Below, piece by piece: positions 36,415 through 46,049 of a stretch of DNA of 64,000 nucleotides. The notes under the pieces are model-generated. The model did no database searches, was not told the DNA's origin, and saw only the letters and a program-made list of their open reading frames with translations. A program made the position numbers and the translations under genes. The stretch covers positions 124,001 to 188,000 of the forward strand of contig CACYYM010000005.1 in assembly GCA_902778625.1 (NCBI GenBank), given 5' to 3'. Position 1 is the first letter of the stretch; each line of letters opens with the position of its first letter. The stretch comes from an uncultured Bacteroidales bacterium. GTDB lineage: Bacteria; Bacteroidota; Bacteroidia; Bacteroidales; Bacteroidaceae.

Positions 36415-37707
36415 TCACTTCAGTGTTGCCCGCAGTATGTAGTCAACAATGCAGGGCTCTGCGGGCAGGAAGATGCGGTAGCCTTCCTTCTCGCGCTTGA
36501 AGGTGAGCTTCGTTCCGCCAGCGAACGTCTCGACCTTCGCGAGCTTCTGTCCTGTGAGGGGCAGGAAGATTTGTCTGTCCTCTACCTTATTTAATATATG
36601 TATATAGAGCGTGTTCTCCTTTTGAGTCGTGACGCCCCAGCTCTGTGGAGGGACGCATCCGCCACGGGTGCAGTAGATGCTTGAGCCGTTGAACTTCATA
36701 AAGGAACCGATGTGCTTCAGTATCTTGACGGCCTGATCGGGCAGCGTGCCGTCGGGGCGCGGGCCAATGTTGAGCAGGAAGTTGGCGTTCAAGCCTGCCG
36801 CCGTGACGAGACGTCGAATGAGTTCATCGCCATCCTTATAGTTCTTGTCGGTGATGCTGTAGCCCCAGGTGTTGTTCATCGTCATGCATGTCTCCAGGGG
36901 AAGCTGCGACACCTTCTGTTCTCCGGAGAAACCGGCGGTGTTCTGTCCCGGCAGGTCTTGCTCGAAGAGTTGGAAGTCCTCGAGCCCGATAGGCGAACCG
37001 TGATGGTTGTTCCCTATGAGGCAAGTGGGCTGCAAGCGCTTGATGAGGGCATACTGTTCCTCGAGTCGCCAGTCAAACTCCTTCTCCTTATGGTCCCACA
37101 TGCCGTCGAACCAGATGGCGCCTATCGGGCCGTAGTTTGTCAGGAGCTCTGTGAGCTGACGGTTCATAAAAGCATAATAGGTGTCCCAATTCGTGGTCGA
37201 AGGGTCGTGAGGGCAGTTCTGGCAAGCTCCCGTGGGGTAGTCCAAACGCTGCCAGTCCATGTGGCTGTAGTAGAAATGGAGTTTAAGGTTTTGCTCCCTG
37301 CAAGCCTGCGAAAGCTCGCCAATAATGTCGCGCTTGAAGGGAGTGGCATCCACGATGTTGTAAGGGCTAGCCTTCGTTGCCCACATCGAGAAACCGTCGT
37401 GGTGGCGGCTGGTGAAGGTGACGTACTGAGCGCCTGCCTCCTTGAAGAGCTTTGTCCATTCGCGGGCGTCGAAGCGGGAAGGGTAGAAGCCACCGGCCAG
37501 CTTGGCGTACTCGTCGCGGTCGAGGTGACGGTTATGCATGACCCACTCGCCGTCGGCCAGCATGGAATAGATGCCCCAATGGAGGAAGATGCCGAACTTG
37601 CGGTCCTGGAACTCTTCGCGGATGCGACGCGTGTCGTCCGTGAGGCTCTGTGCCGCAGATAAAAGTGCAACCAGAGACAGGATAAAGGAAAAGGCAAAGC
37701 GTTTCAT
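36415..37707 (-). CDS. Alpha-L-fucosidase, glycoside hydrolase family 29
   Basis: A 430-residue secreted GH29 enzyme: signal peptide (1-19), TIM-barrel catalytic domain (about 22-340) and a short C-terminal beta domain. The nucleophile is D201 in IGAIWFDGMWD; HWGIYS, RHHDGFSMW and NIGPRPDG are typical family segments. It removes L-fucose from host or dietary glycans. The organism also makes GDP-fucose in this window, although from mannose, and no free-fucose salvage gene is present here. A terminator upstream separates it from the nucleotidyltransferase gene. Confidence 0.93.
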   Translation of the reverse strand: MKRFAFSFILSLVALLSAAQSLTDDTRRIREEFQDRKFGIFLHWGIYSMLADGEWVMHNRHLDRDEYAKLAGGFYPSRFDAREWTKLFKEAGAQYVTFTSRHHDGFSMWATKASPYNIVDATPFKRDIIGELSQACREQNLKLHFYYSHMDWQRLDYPTGACQNCPHDPSTTNWDTYYAFMNRQLTELLTNYGPIGAIWFDGMWDHKEKEFDWRLEEQYALIKRLQPTCLIGNNHHGSPIGLEDFQLFEQDLPGQNTAGFSGEQKVSQLPLETCMTMNNTWGYSITDKNYKDGDELIRRLVTAAGLNANFLLNIGPRPDGTLPDQAVKILKHIGSFMKFNGSSIYCTRGGCVPPQSWGVTTQKENTLYIHILNKVEDRQIFLPLTGQKLAKVETFAGGTKLTFKREKEGYRIFLPAEPCIVDYILRATLK

Positions 37708-37722
37708 GAGCAGAAATAAATA

Positions 37723-37749
37723 GCCTCACCCTCCAAAAGAGAGTGAGGC
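37723..37749 (-). terminator. Intrinsic terminator of the nucleotidyltransferase gene
   Basis: Read leftward: GCCTCAC, a 13-base loop region with further pairing (TCTCTTTTGGAGG), GTGAGGC, then TATTTATTT. It lies 12 bp past the stop. Confidence 0.8.
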
Positions 37750-37760
37750 CGAGTTTGTTT

Positions 37761-38675
37761 TTAGAACATTTGTGCGGGATATTGACCTGCCTCGTGAAGT
37801 GCTGCAAGCTTTGCAACGACCTCAGGACGGTCTTCAGGATAGGTGACGCCAAACCATTTGCTGGTCGTGTCGAGCACTTCGCAAGTGGCCTGCCCTGTTT
37901 TGATGAGGTGATCCACCATTAGAGGAATGAAGAACTCGCTCTTGAGGTTCTCCTGATTCTTCGGGTCGGAGAGGAACTTCTTAAAGAAGTCTTCGCTGTA
38001 CTCGAAGTAGTCGGGCGTGAATCCCCAGAAGTTCATGCTGACGGGAGTGGTGTCTGGAATGCTTACCCACTCGTCGTTCTCGTCGAGATACTGCACGACA
38101 CCATTGTGACGTTCAATCTTCGTGCGTTCTACGACGCCAGTAAGAAGATGCGTCTGCTCGTCGTTTTCGCAGATGCCGCGACTAACTGTGCCGCTTTCGC
38201 TCAAAGTGTTATCTACGCGGAAGCCCACCATAGCGTACTTGCCTTTACTGCCTTCGGGAAGCTCGCTCAAGAACTTCGCCATCACACGGAACGCGTCGCG
38301 ATCATAGAAGTCGTCGCAGTTGAGGACTGCAAAGGGCTCCTTGATGACGTCCTTACCCATCATGACAGCATGGTTGGTGCCCCAAGGTTTCTGTCTTCCT
38401 TCAGGTACTGTGAAGCCTTCAGGCAGTGCGTCGAGGCTCTGGAAGCACAGTTCGCAAGGAATGTGACCCTGATACTTCGACAGTATCTGTGTGCGGAACT
38501 GGTCCTCGAAGTCGTGACGGATGACCCACACGACCTTTCCAAAGCCAGCTTGAATGGCGTCGTATATGCTGTAATCCATAATGCTCTGACCCTGAGGACC
38601 GAGCGTATCGAGCTGTTTCAGGCCGCCGTAACGGCTGCCCATACCTGCAGCGAGGAGAAATAATGTCGGTTTCAT
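37761..38675 (-). CDS. Sugar-phosphate nucleotidyltransferase family protein
   Basis: A 304-residue NTP-transferase-fold protein with signature LLAAGMGSRYGGLKQLDTLGP and metal-site segment LNCDDFYD. It resembles the stand-alone nucleotidyltransferases of Bacteroidetes that activate hexose- or N-acetylhexosamine-1-phosphates; sequence alone does not fix sugar or base. It forms a single-gene unit ending in a terminator. Upstream, toward the V-ATPase genes, a short AT-rich gap contains TAATCCCTAATCT twice (38704, 38724) and no clear promoter. Confidence 0.85.
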   Translation of the reverse strand: MKPTLFLLAAGMGSRYGGLKQLDTLGPQGQSIMDYSIYDAIQAGFGKVVWVIRHDFEDQFRTQILSKYQGHIPCELCFQSLDALPEGFTVPEGRQKPWGTNHAVMMGKDVIKEPFAVLNCDDFYDRDAFRVMAKFLSELPEGSKGKYAMVGFRVDNTLSESGTVSRGICENDEQTHLLTGVVERTKIERHNGVVQYLDENDEWVSIPDTTPVSMNFWGFTPDYFEYSEDFFKKFLSDPKNQENLKSEFFIPLMVDHLIKTGQATCEVLDTTSKWFGVTYPEDRPEVVAKLAALHEAGQYPAQMF

Positions 38676-38741
38676 AATTTCATTCTTAATGGTTAGAGTA
38701 TAATAATCCCTAATCTCGATTCTCTAATCCCTAATCTTTTA

Positions 38742-39203
<462 letters not shown>

Positions 39204-39380
39204 TCATAATTCATCGTTCATAATTCATGGTTAGGCAGTGCTTGGCCAGGCTTTGCAACCTTATTTATTAGTATGTTTTCTGTTTTTGCTTCGCTTGCTT
39301 CACTGTGGATGCAGAACTATGTCTTATGAGAAATTAATAATTTATGTGTTTAACTTTTAACTTTTCAGCCTTTTAACATT

Positions 39381-41264
39381 TCAATTTTCAACTGTCTTGA
39401 ATGGTGTGTACTCCTTGCCTCCGCCGCTGAAGTCCGCGTTCTTGAAGAACTCGACAAACGTCAGTCGCATCGGATGAACGAATGCACTTATCATGCTCAA
39501 AGCGAAGGTGATGCTGTGACCTGCAAGCAGGATGAGCACCATCGGCAGCCAACGAATAGCCCAAGGCAGGCTTGAAGTCATGTCGTAAGCCAACGAGTTG
39601 AACACGCCACCAAGTACACCGCCTGTCAGACCCAGGGCGAAGAGGCGGATGTAGCTCAGCAAGTCGCCAAGCAAGCCTGTTGCCATTCCGTAAGTTGCCC
39701 AGACGCCTCCGCCGATATTAAGCAGCGGACCGGTTATCGGGTTCTTATAAGCCGAGGGATTATTATAAAGGAATATACCGACGACACTTATTGCGATGAG
39801 TCCGTAGAGCGCATAGGTGAGCCATTGTGGCAGGTTAACTCCGCAAGCGGGCAAGCCGAAGAGGGCAATCGCAGCGAGTAGTGCCACCACCCAACTAAAG
39901 GTGCCGATGGCGTAGCCAAAGCCGAAGTTCTTCCACGCTTTACAGCCTTTGAGCACCATTCCCAAGAGAACTTGCACGAAGCCGATAATGACGGAGATGA
40001 CCATCATTGGTGAATAGCCGAAGAGCGGCCCGACACCATTGTCGTTCAGGAAGTATGGCTTGACCGGAGCAAGGAATGCCCAGTCCTGTTTCGACAGGTC
40101 GATGCCGAAGAAAGTACCTGTCAGCAGACCGCAGACGGTTGTTGCCAAGCCCAACCAGATGCCGAGTCGTCCGTAGCTCTTCACTTCGTCGCTGCCCTTC
40201 AAAGCAAGATAAATGCCGCCGAGCAACACGAGAAGTCCGTAGCCGCCATCGCCCAGACAGAGTCCGAAGAAGAGCATGAAGAAGGGAGCGAAAAAGAGGC
40301 TCGGGTCGATGTCGTGATAGTTGGGGAGCGAGTACATGCGCAGAATGGGCTCGAAGAGGCTGGTATAGCTGTCGTTCTTTATCTTTATGGGCACATCGTC
40401 CTCGTAGGCCGGGTCTTCCAACTCATAGTAAACTTGCTTTTCGTCAAGCCATTTGGTGAGCTCCTCAGCCTTTTCTTCCAGCGTCCAACCCACCATGAGT
40501 CGAACGGCACCCTCAGCGATGCTTTCGTCCGAAAGCTCCACTTGTCGCAGCTGAATCTCGCCTTGAGCTTGCTTCAGGCCTTTCTCAAGCTCTTCTCTGT
40601 ACTGACGAGCGATCTCGCAAGTCAGGTCGTGATTCTGCTGAAGGGCAGCCTTGGCTTCTTCTGCTTCCTTTTTATATTGGTCGAGCGAGCCGTTTGGCAG
40701 TTCAAGACGCTCAGCCTTGATGTCCGGCTCAACGTCGGAGAATGCCAGGAAGTACGTGCGTTTGCGGTACTCGTCAATGGGTGTGGCGAAGTACTTCTCG
40801 GCCCATTCCTGTTGGAACGACTTGGCAGCACAGGCATAGAAATACACCTGCATGCCCGTCTTCTCCTGGAGTTCCTTCACCTTTTCCCAGTCGAAGTTGC
40901 CCCAAGGTTCAAGTTTCTGGGCATTCTTCTCTGCTTCGTCTATTTCGTGGCGAATAGAAACTTCCTCAGCTTTCAGCTTTTCTACAAAGTCGAGCAGCGA
41001 GCCTTCTTGGCCTTCGTGCCATTCCTTGAGGGGATTGGCAGCGTTCGTTACTTCTTTTTCCCACGCGCTAAGCGAGATGTTGAGGTAGTCGAGAGCATGC
41101 TGATAACGCAGCCTTTCGTCGAGCGCTTTCTGCAGAGCAGGACTCGTCTGCCCTTGTTTGAGCTGCTGCACATGCACAACTCCTTGCTCGCGAAGCCCTT
41201 CGATAAAGCTGTCGTACTCTTTCTGAGTCACCAGGAAGGTGAGCTTTTTCATTTTCTCAATCAT
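39381..41264 (-). CDS. ntpI: V-type ATP synthase subunit I
   Basis: A 627-residue membrane stator subunit (a-subunit equivalent). The N-terminal half (1-330) is charged and coiled-coil-rich; the C-terminal half has about seven transmembrane helices, starting near DPSLFFAPFFMLFFGLCLGDGGYG and including LLSYIRLFALGLTGGV, which carries the arginine facing the c-ring. It overlaps the ntpD stop (ATGA). A downstream Met (MKKLTF, 41252) is an alternative start. Confidence 0.94.
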   Translation of the reverse strand: MIEKMKKLTFLVTQKEYDSFIEGLREQGVVHVQQLKQGQTSPALQKALDERLRYQHALDYLNISLSAWEKEVTNAANPLKEWHEGQEGSLLDFVEKLKAEEVSIRHEIDEAEKNAQKLEPWGNFDWEKVKELQEKTGMQVYFYACAAKSFQQEWAEKYFATPIDEYRKRTYFLAFSDVEPDIKAERLELPNGSLDQYKKEAEEAKAALQQNHDLTCEIARQYREELEKGLKQAQGEIQLRQVELSDESIAEGAVRLMVGWTLEEKAEELTKWLDEKQVYYELEDPAYEDDVPIKIKNDSYTSLFEPILRMYSLPNYHDIDPSLFFAPFFMLFFGLCLGDGGYGLLVLLGGIYLALKGSDEVKSYGRLGIWLGLATTVCGLLTGTFFGIDLSKQDWAFLAPVKPYFLNDNGVGPLFGYSPMMVISVIIGFVQVLLGMVLKGCKAWKNFGFGYAIGTFSWVVALLAAIALFGLPACGVNLPQWLTYALYGLIAISVVGIFLYNNPSAYKNPITGPLLNIGGGVWATYGMATGLLGDLLSYIRLFALGLTGGVLGGVFNSLAYDMTSSLPWAIRWLPMVLILLAGHSITFALSMISAFVHPMRLTFVEFFKNADFSGGGKEYTPFKTVEN

Positions 41265-41866
41265 GCAATCTCCTCCTTTCTCTTTGCCTGAAGTGACTTC
41301 AGAATCTTTTGTGATGACTTGGACAAGTTCTCTTCGTCCTCCATGAAACGCTTGATTTTGCGCACAGCCTCCTGGTATCCAGGGATTTGCACCTTCTCGA
41401 AAAGGTTCACTTTCTGCGTCGTTTTCTTACGGGCATGCTCAAGAAGATGGAGCTTTGCAAAGACGAACTCGCGCTCGACAGCAGTCTTTGCGAGGCCTTG
41501 CAGCAGTTTGATGCCGTCGAAATACCACTTCGGAGCGCTGAACAGGCCGAAGGGCTTCACCTTCAGGCTAATGTTGTTGAGGATAGGGACACGTACGCCG
41601 GCAATCTTCTTGACGCCTAATTCTACGTCGTCCAAGCTGACAAGTGAGGTGTCGAATTCGCCCCAAAGCGCGTACATCTTCTCGTATCCTTCGATTTGAC
41701 TCTGCAATTTCCGCTCCAGTTCGTCAGCTTCCTGCTTGCATTTCTTTACCTCCAGTCGCAGCGCTGTCTCTTTGCTCTTGATGATTGGAAGGGTGCGCTG
41801 ACGCATCTTCAAAGCCTTCTCAATCTGCTGCAACGAGGTCTTGTTATATTGAAACTTTATCGCCAT
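41261..41866 (-). CDS. ntpD: V-type ATP synthase subunit D
   Basis: A 201-residue central-stalk subunit with long N- and C-terminal coiled-coil helices (NKTSLQQIEKALKMRQRTLPI; RKIKRFMEDEENLSKSSQKILK), the usual D-subunit plan. It has its own promoter 20 bp upstream and is the first gene of a D-I-K operon. In most Bacteroidales, D follows E, A and B; here the upstream DNA is non-coding for about 700 bp and then divergent, so those subunits are elsewhere. Confidence 0.94.
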   Translation of the reverse strand: MAIKFQYNKTSLQQIEKALKMRQRTLPIIKSKETALRLEVKKCKQEADELERKLQSQIEGYEKMYALWGEFDTSLVSLDDVELGVKKIAGVRVPILNNISLKVKPFGLFSAPKWYFDGIKLLQGLAKTAVEREFVFAKLHLLEHARKKTTQKVNLFEKVQIPGYQEAVRKIKRFMEDEENLSKSSQKILKSLQAKRKEEIA

Positions 41867-41885
41867 AGTTATTTAATTGCGGGTG

Positions 41886-41915
41886 CAAAGGTACAAAATT
41901 TAATTCAAAATTCAA
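41886..41915 (-). promoter_or_regulatory. Promoter of the V-ATPase D-I-K operon
   Basis: Read leftward: TTG (41915-41913), a 19-bp spacer and TACCTTTG (41893-41886), 20 bp before the ntpD ATG. Confidence 0.82.
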
Positions 41916-42207
41916 AATTATTAAATTCAAATTTGTCCGAAAAAGTTTCGTGGGCTGACGATTAGCGTTATGTTCGGGTGGATTTCTAATTTGACCATAT
42001 TATATATAGCGATTTGTAATCCGTCATTCTTTGTTTGACAAAATGTAATGCAAAACTTCAAATCTGCTTACACTTTGTGTTTCTCCGACTCGCCGAGAAT
42101 GGCGCGAAATAGCTCAACTCGTGTCGAGGCCAAATTCATCGCAGTTTTTCGCCAAAATCATTTCTCCTTGAAACAGAACAGGTTACATTTCCTGGTCCTC
42201 GAAACAA

Positions 42208-42387
42208 CCTGCCAAATTGCCAACTTTACCTTGCAAAAATGCCCCATTTCACCGCAGAAAATGACTTTTTTCACCTGAGAAAATCGCAATTTTCACGTGT
42301 TAAGTTTGCAAACTTCACGTGTTAACTTTACAAACTCGACGTGTCGAGTTGCCAAACACACCCTGTTAAGTCCCCCAATTCGATCTG
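42208..42387. repeat. 22-bp dyad array, about 9 units, in a divergent gap
   Basis: Cores at 42208 (CCTG), 42230 (CTTG), 42252 (CCGC), 42274 (CCTG), 42296, 42318 and 42340 (CGTG), 42362 (CCTG) and 42384 (TCTG), all 22 bp apart. The best units are 42296-42345: TTAAGTTTGCAAACTT is a near-palindrome centred exactly 11 bp after a CGTG core, and CTCGAC-GT-GTCGAG has 6-bp arms. The outer units are decayed. This is the only array not next to a gene end; it lies in the 697-base gap between the divergent ntpD and flippase genes. The rest of the gap (41916-42207) shows no gene or clear signal. Confidence 0.85.
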
Positions 42388-42491
42388 TTTAACTCTATTT
42401 TGCTTCACTTTGTGTCAATTCCTGAAATGGCAAATAGAAAGAGAAATGGCAAAACGAATGACAAATAGACATATGCTTGAGAATGCGCCTC

Positions 42492-42511
42492 AAAAGGTCG
42501 AATGACCTTTT
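42492..42511. repeat. Perfect inverted repeat upstream of the flippase promoter
   Basis: AAAAGGTC-GAAT-GACCTTTT, 8-bp arms with a 4-base loop, followed by TCG. It lies 37 bp upstream of the -7 box and could be an operator or a weak terminator. Confidence 0.55.
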
Positions 42512-42548
42512 TCGTTTAATGAAGTGCGGCGAATTATTATTTTTTTCG

Positions 42549-42556
42549 TACCTTTG
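42549..42556 (+). promoter_or_regulatory. Promoter -7 box of the flippase operon
   Basis: TACCTTTG, 7 bp before the ATG at 42564. It excludes an in-frame start at 42477. Confidence 0.7.
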
Positions 42557-42563
42557 CATCGCA

Positions 42564-44021
42564 ATGGAAGAGAAATCATTAAAGCAAAAGACTGCTGGCG
42601 GCATGCTTTGGGGCGGGCTTTCTAACGGCTTGATGCAGGTGATAGCTGCTGTCTTTGGGCTTGTTCTGCTGCGTTATCTTACTCCAAACGACTACGGAAA
42701 GGTTGCGATGCTGAACATCTTTGCAGCCCTCGCAAACGCCCTTCAGGAGAGTGGTTTCATGGCGGCTCTCTGCAATCGAAAGGAGCCGACTCACGAAGAA
42801 TACAATGCCGTCTTTTGGTTCAACCTGTTGGTGAGTGCTTCGCTCTACATCATCTTGTGGTTCCTCGCGCCTCTCATCGCCGATTTCTACGGGAACGACG
42901 AGCTGATTCCACTTGCCAGAGTGCTCTTCTTGGGCTTTCTCCTTTCTGGTCTTGGCACGGTGCAAAGGGCTTATCTATTCGGGCATTTGATGGTCAGGCA
43001 GTCAAGTCTTTGCTCTCTTACCGCGATGCTTCTCTCAGGTATAGTCGGCGTAGCGATGGCCATGAAAGGTTTCGCTTATTGGGCCATCGTGACTCAGGCA
43101 GTCACTTTTGTGCTCATCACGCAACTCATGGCGTGGTTCTTCTCTCCTTGGAGGCCGTCGCTTTCGTTCAATCTAAAGCCTGCGTGGCAGATGTTCGGCT
43201 TTAGCAGCAAGCTGATGCTCACGAATATCGTCAACATTTGCAACCTTCATGCCTTCTCCGTCCTGCTTGGCAAGTTCTTTGGCGACCATACTGCCGGTGT
43301 CTATTCAAACGCCAAAAAGTGGAACGACATGGCTTCCAGCACGATAAACGGCATGGTGACAAGTGTGGCGCAACCCACGTTGGCACAAGTTGCAGAAGAT
43401 GAAGGCCGCTATCGTCAAGTGTTCCGTAAAATGCTTCGATTCGTTTGCTTCGTCAGTTTCCCGGCTATGCTTGGCTTGGGACTCGTGGCTCAGGAGTTCA
43501 TTCTACTTGCCGGAGGAGAGAAGTGGAAAGAAAGCGGTTTGATACTTGCTCTGTTGTGCATTCATGGAGCATTCGTTCCGATAACCACTTTGTACAGCAA
43601 TCTCACCATCAGCAAAGGGCGAAGTGACATCAATATGGCTTGCACGATAGGTCAGTGCCTTGCAGTCTGGGCCGGTCTCATCCTGCTTTATCCTTACGGA
43701 TTTCTGCCTATGGTCATCTATTTCGTCTGTCTCAACATCGCTTGGCTCGTGATTTGGCAATGGTTTGCATGGCGTTTGACAGGTCTCACGTACTTTGAAG
43801 CCTTGAAGGACATCGTGCCCTTCCTCATCTTTACCCTCGCCGTGCTTGCCCTCACGTGGTGGCTCACAAAGGGAATCGACAACCTGTGGCTGCTCCTTAT
43901 CAGTCGCGTCCTTATTGCTGCAACACTTTATGCCGGCACGATGTGGCTGAGTGGAGCGAAGATTATGCGTGAGGCCATACATTATATATTTAATAAAGGA
44001 AGAGATGAAGACGCGCAATAA
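42564..44021 (+). CDS. Wzx-type polysaccharide flippase / lipopolysaccharide export protein
   Basis: A 485-residue integral membrane protein of the MOP/MATE-like polysaccharide-transporter superfamily, with 12 or more transmembrane helices and the family N terminus (GMLWGGLSNGLMQVIAAVFGLVLLRYLTPNDYG). It should flip lipid-linked oligosaccharide units across the inner membrane. It is first in an operon with an acyltransferase (17-bp overlap) and a glycosyltransferase, which fits a small surface-glycan assembly unit. A Wzy polymerase is not visible. Confidence 0.9.
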   Translation: MEEKSLKQKTAGGMLWGGLSNGLMQVIAAVFGLVLLRYLTPNDYGKVAMLNIFAALANALQESGFMAALCNRKEPTHEEYNAVFWFNLLVSASLYIILWFLAPLIADFYGNDELIPLARVLFLGFLLSGLGTVQRAYLFGHLMVRQSSLCSLTAMLLSGIVGVAMAMKGFAYWAIVTQAVTFVLITQLMAWFFSPWRPSLSFNLKPAWQMFGFSSKLMLTNIVNICNLHAFSVLLGKFFGDHTAGVYSNAKKWNDMASSTINGMVTSVAQPTLAQVAEDEGRYRQVFRKMLRFVCFVSFPAMLGLGLVAQEFILLAGGEKWKESGLILALLCIHGAFVPITTLYSNLTISKGRSDINMACTIGQCLAVWAGLILLYPYGFLPMVIYFVCLNIAWLVIWQWFAWRLTGLTYFEALKDIVPFLIFTLAVLALTWWLTKGIDNLWLLLISRVLIAATLYAGTMWLSGAKIMREAIHYIFNKGRDEDAQ

Positions 44022-45018
44022 TGCCTTCGACCTGCTGTGTGGATTGTGTATTATCCGAATGGTAACGCTTCACGCCATCTGTCAAACGCAGCTCCGGCAA
44101 ACGCCTTGGTGGAAGGAGATAATGCTTTGGACATTCTTCTTCATGAGCTTTTTCTTCTTCAAGGCCGGGTATTTCAACAAAGGCATTACTGGCAAAACAC
44201 TTCCTTACCTTAAGGACCGCATCCGTCGCCTCTTTGTGCCTTACCTTTCCTGGGGCATCATCGGCTTCATCTTGGCATTTTTCTGGCTGTGTCTTTTCCC
44301 GGAACACCTTGATAAAGCAATCGGGAAAGTGCAGAAGTTCACGTGGCTGGAGAGCGGTCTCACCTTTGGAAACGGCCCGCTTTGGTTCTTGCTTTCCTTC
44401 TTCACGACCTATGTTCTGATGCATTTCATCGAACGAGTTCGCCATCTTCATTGGGTCGTGTTGGTCTTCCCAGCCATTGGTTATTGGCTCTTCAAGCAGG
44501 GAAATCCGCTTTGGTTCTTCTTGAACAACGTCTTTTGCGGCACTTTCTTCTTCTATATCGGCAAGGTGTGGCGACAGGTTCTCGACGTTATCTCGAAGCG
44601 TTCAGCACTTCTCGTCAGTTCACTTCTCTTTATAGGCTTTATCTTTGCAAACATCTATTTGCACGGCGAATACGAGATGAAGACCAATCTTTGGGTGGGA
44701 CCTTTCTGGCAAGTACTGCTCATCATGCCTCTCTCGCTGTTGGGCATCTCTGGTATCTTCCTTTCGATACCGACGCCTCGACTGCCTTTGGTCAACTACA
44801 TAGGCGAACACAGTATGGTCTTCTTCGTGATGCATTACCCGATTGTACTCAGCTATGCTTACGCCAGCATATTGCTTGAACACCCGTTTCGCAAGAGTAT
44901 TCCGGACCTCATCATCATCCTCATCATCACCTTCACGCTTTGCTTCATCGCTGTTCCCTTTGTGGAAAGAGTGCCTTGGCTGAGCGGAAGATGGCAGACA
45001 ACAGGCAAAGACAAATGA
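44005..45018 (+). CDS. Acyltransferase family 3 membrane protein
   Basis: A 337-residue integral membrane acyltransferase (about ten transmembrane helices) of the OafA/NodX/WcaG-like O-acetylase type, with N-terminal DLLCGLCIIRMVTLHAI carrying the conserved Arg and His. It probably O-acylates a sugar of the glycan exported by the neighbouring flippase. The start at 44005 overlaps the flippase end by 17 bp; the stop overlaps the glycosyltransferase by 4 bp. Confidence 0.87.
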   Translation: MKTRNNAFDLLCGLCIIRMVTLHAICQTQLRQTPWWKEIMLWTFFFMSFFFFKAGYFNKGITGKTLPYLKDRIRRLFVPYLSWGIIGFILAFFWLCLFPEHLDKAIGKVQKFTWLESGLTFGNGPLWFLLSFFTTYVLMHFIERVRHLHWVVLVFPAIGYWLFKQGNPLWFFLNNVFCGTFFFYIGKVWRQVLDVISKRSALLVSSLLFIGFIFANIYLHGEYEMKTNLWVGPFWQVLLIMPLSLLGISGIFLSIPTPRLPLVNYIGEHSMVFFVMHYPIVLSYAYASILLEHPFRKSIPDLIIILIITFTLCFIAVPFVERVPWLSGRWQTTGKDK

Positions 45019-46049
45019 CGATATACTTCTATCATACTCAGGACACAGAACGGATCGTTCGAGAATGGCGGCAAGGAACCTTTCCTTCGCACTTCCTCTA
45101 TGGCGCTTTGCAACTTGAAGAAGAGGGTTTCGATGTGGTTTGGCACCATCAGAAACACACCTACAAGCGGCTCAAGGACATGCTTGTCGCTACTTGGAAA
45201 GTGTTGACTTGTCGCGAACATTACGACGTCCTTTATGCCACACACAGTTTAGGCATCGAGCCTGTCATTTTGCTTCGGGCATTGAGACTCTACAAGCATC
45301 CAATCGTGGTTTGGCATCATCAGCCAATCGTCAAGGCGAAGAACCCGATTCGAGAGGCTTTGGCGCGTCTCTTCTATCGTGGAATGGACCACCTCATCTT
45401 CTTTTCCGAGCAACTTATACAGGACAGCCTTCTCTCCGAGAAAGCCGACAAGAGCCGCATGAGTATGGTGCATTGGGGCGCAGACCTTGAGTACTATGAT
45501 GGTCTGAAGTCTAACGGGAACCATTCAAACCAGTTTATCTCCACCGGCAAAGAGCTGCGTGACTTCGAGACACTCATAAAAGCCTTTCACGAGACAGGTT
45601 TGCCCTTGACGCTTTATGCCGAAAAGAAGCGACAGGCATACTTCGAGAGCCTTCTTCCGAAAGCAAATATCGAACTGCATTACGGCAATCGTCCTATTCC
45701 GCACGAAATCGCGTTGAAGGTTGCAAAGAGTCGTTGTGTCTGCATTTGCTGCCAAAAGAGCAACTATACAGTCGGCTTGACAACCGTTGTGGAAGCTCTC
45801 GCCCTCGGCCTTCCCATTTTGTGTACACGCAACCCACAAATGCCGATGGACATCGAGGCTGAAGGTTGTGGCTTCTGGCTTGAGGTGGAAGACGTAGAGG
45901 GCTGGGTCGAAAAGCTTCGCTACATTGCCGACAATCCCGAAGAAGCCGAGGCGATGGGCAAGAAGGGACGTGCATTGGCGGAACGATACTACAATGTCAA
46001 GCAGTGTGGAAAAGAGGTAGCAAACATCATCAAACGTTATGAAACATAA
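45015..46049 (+). CDS. Glycosyltransferase (GT4-like)
   Basis: A 344-residue GT-B enzyme. The C-terminal nucleotide-sugar site includes VGLTTVVEALALGLPILCT, with the usual E-x7-E-like pattern, and RALAERYY at the end. The start overlaps the acyltransferase stop (ATGA), which fixes it at 45015. It likely adds a sugar to the glycan handled by the flippase in the cytoplasm. Donor and linkage are not readable. It overlaps the cyclophilin gene by 11 bp. Confidence 0.88.
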   Translation: MTIYFYHTQDTERIVREWRQGTFPSHFLYGALQLEEEGFDVVWHHQKHTYKRLKDMLVATWKVLTCREHYDVLYATHSLGIEPVILLRALRLYKHPIVVWHHQPIVKAKNPIREALARLFYRGMDHLIFFSEQLIQDSLLSEKADKSRMSMVHWGADLEYYDGLKSNGNHSNQFISTGKELRDFETLIKAFHETGLPLTLYAEKKRQAYFESLLPKANIELHYGNRPIPHEIALKVAKSRCVCICCQKSNYTVGLTTVVEALALGLPILCTRNPQMPMDIEAEGCGFWLEVEDVEGWVEKLRYIADNPEEAEAMGKKGRALAERYYNVKQCGKEVANIIKRYET

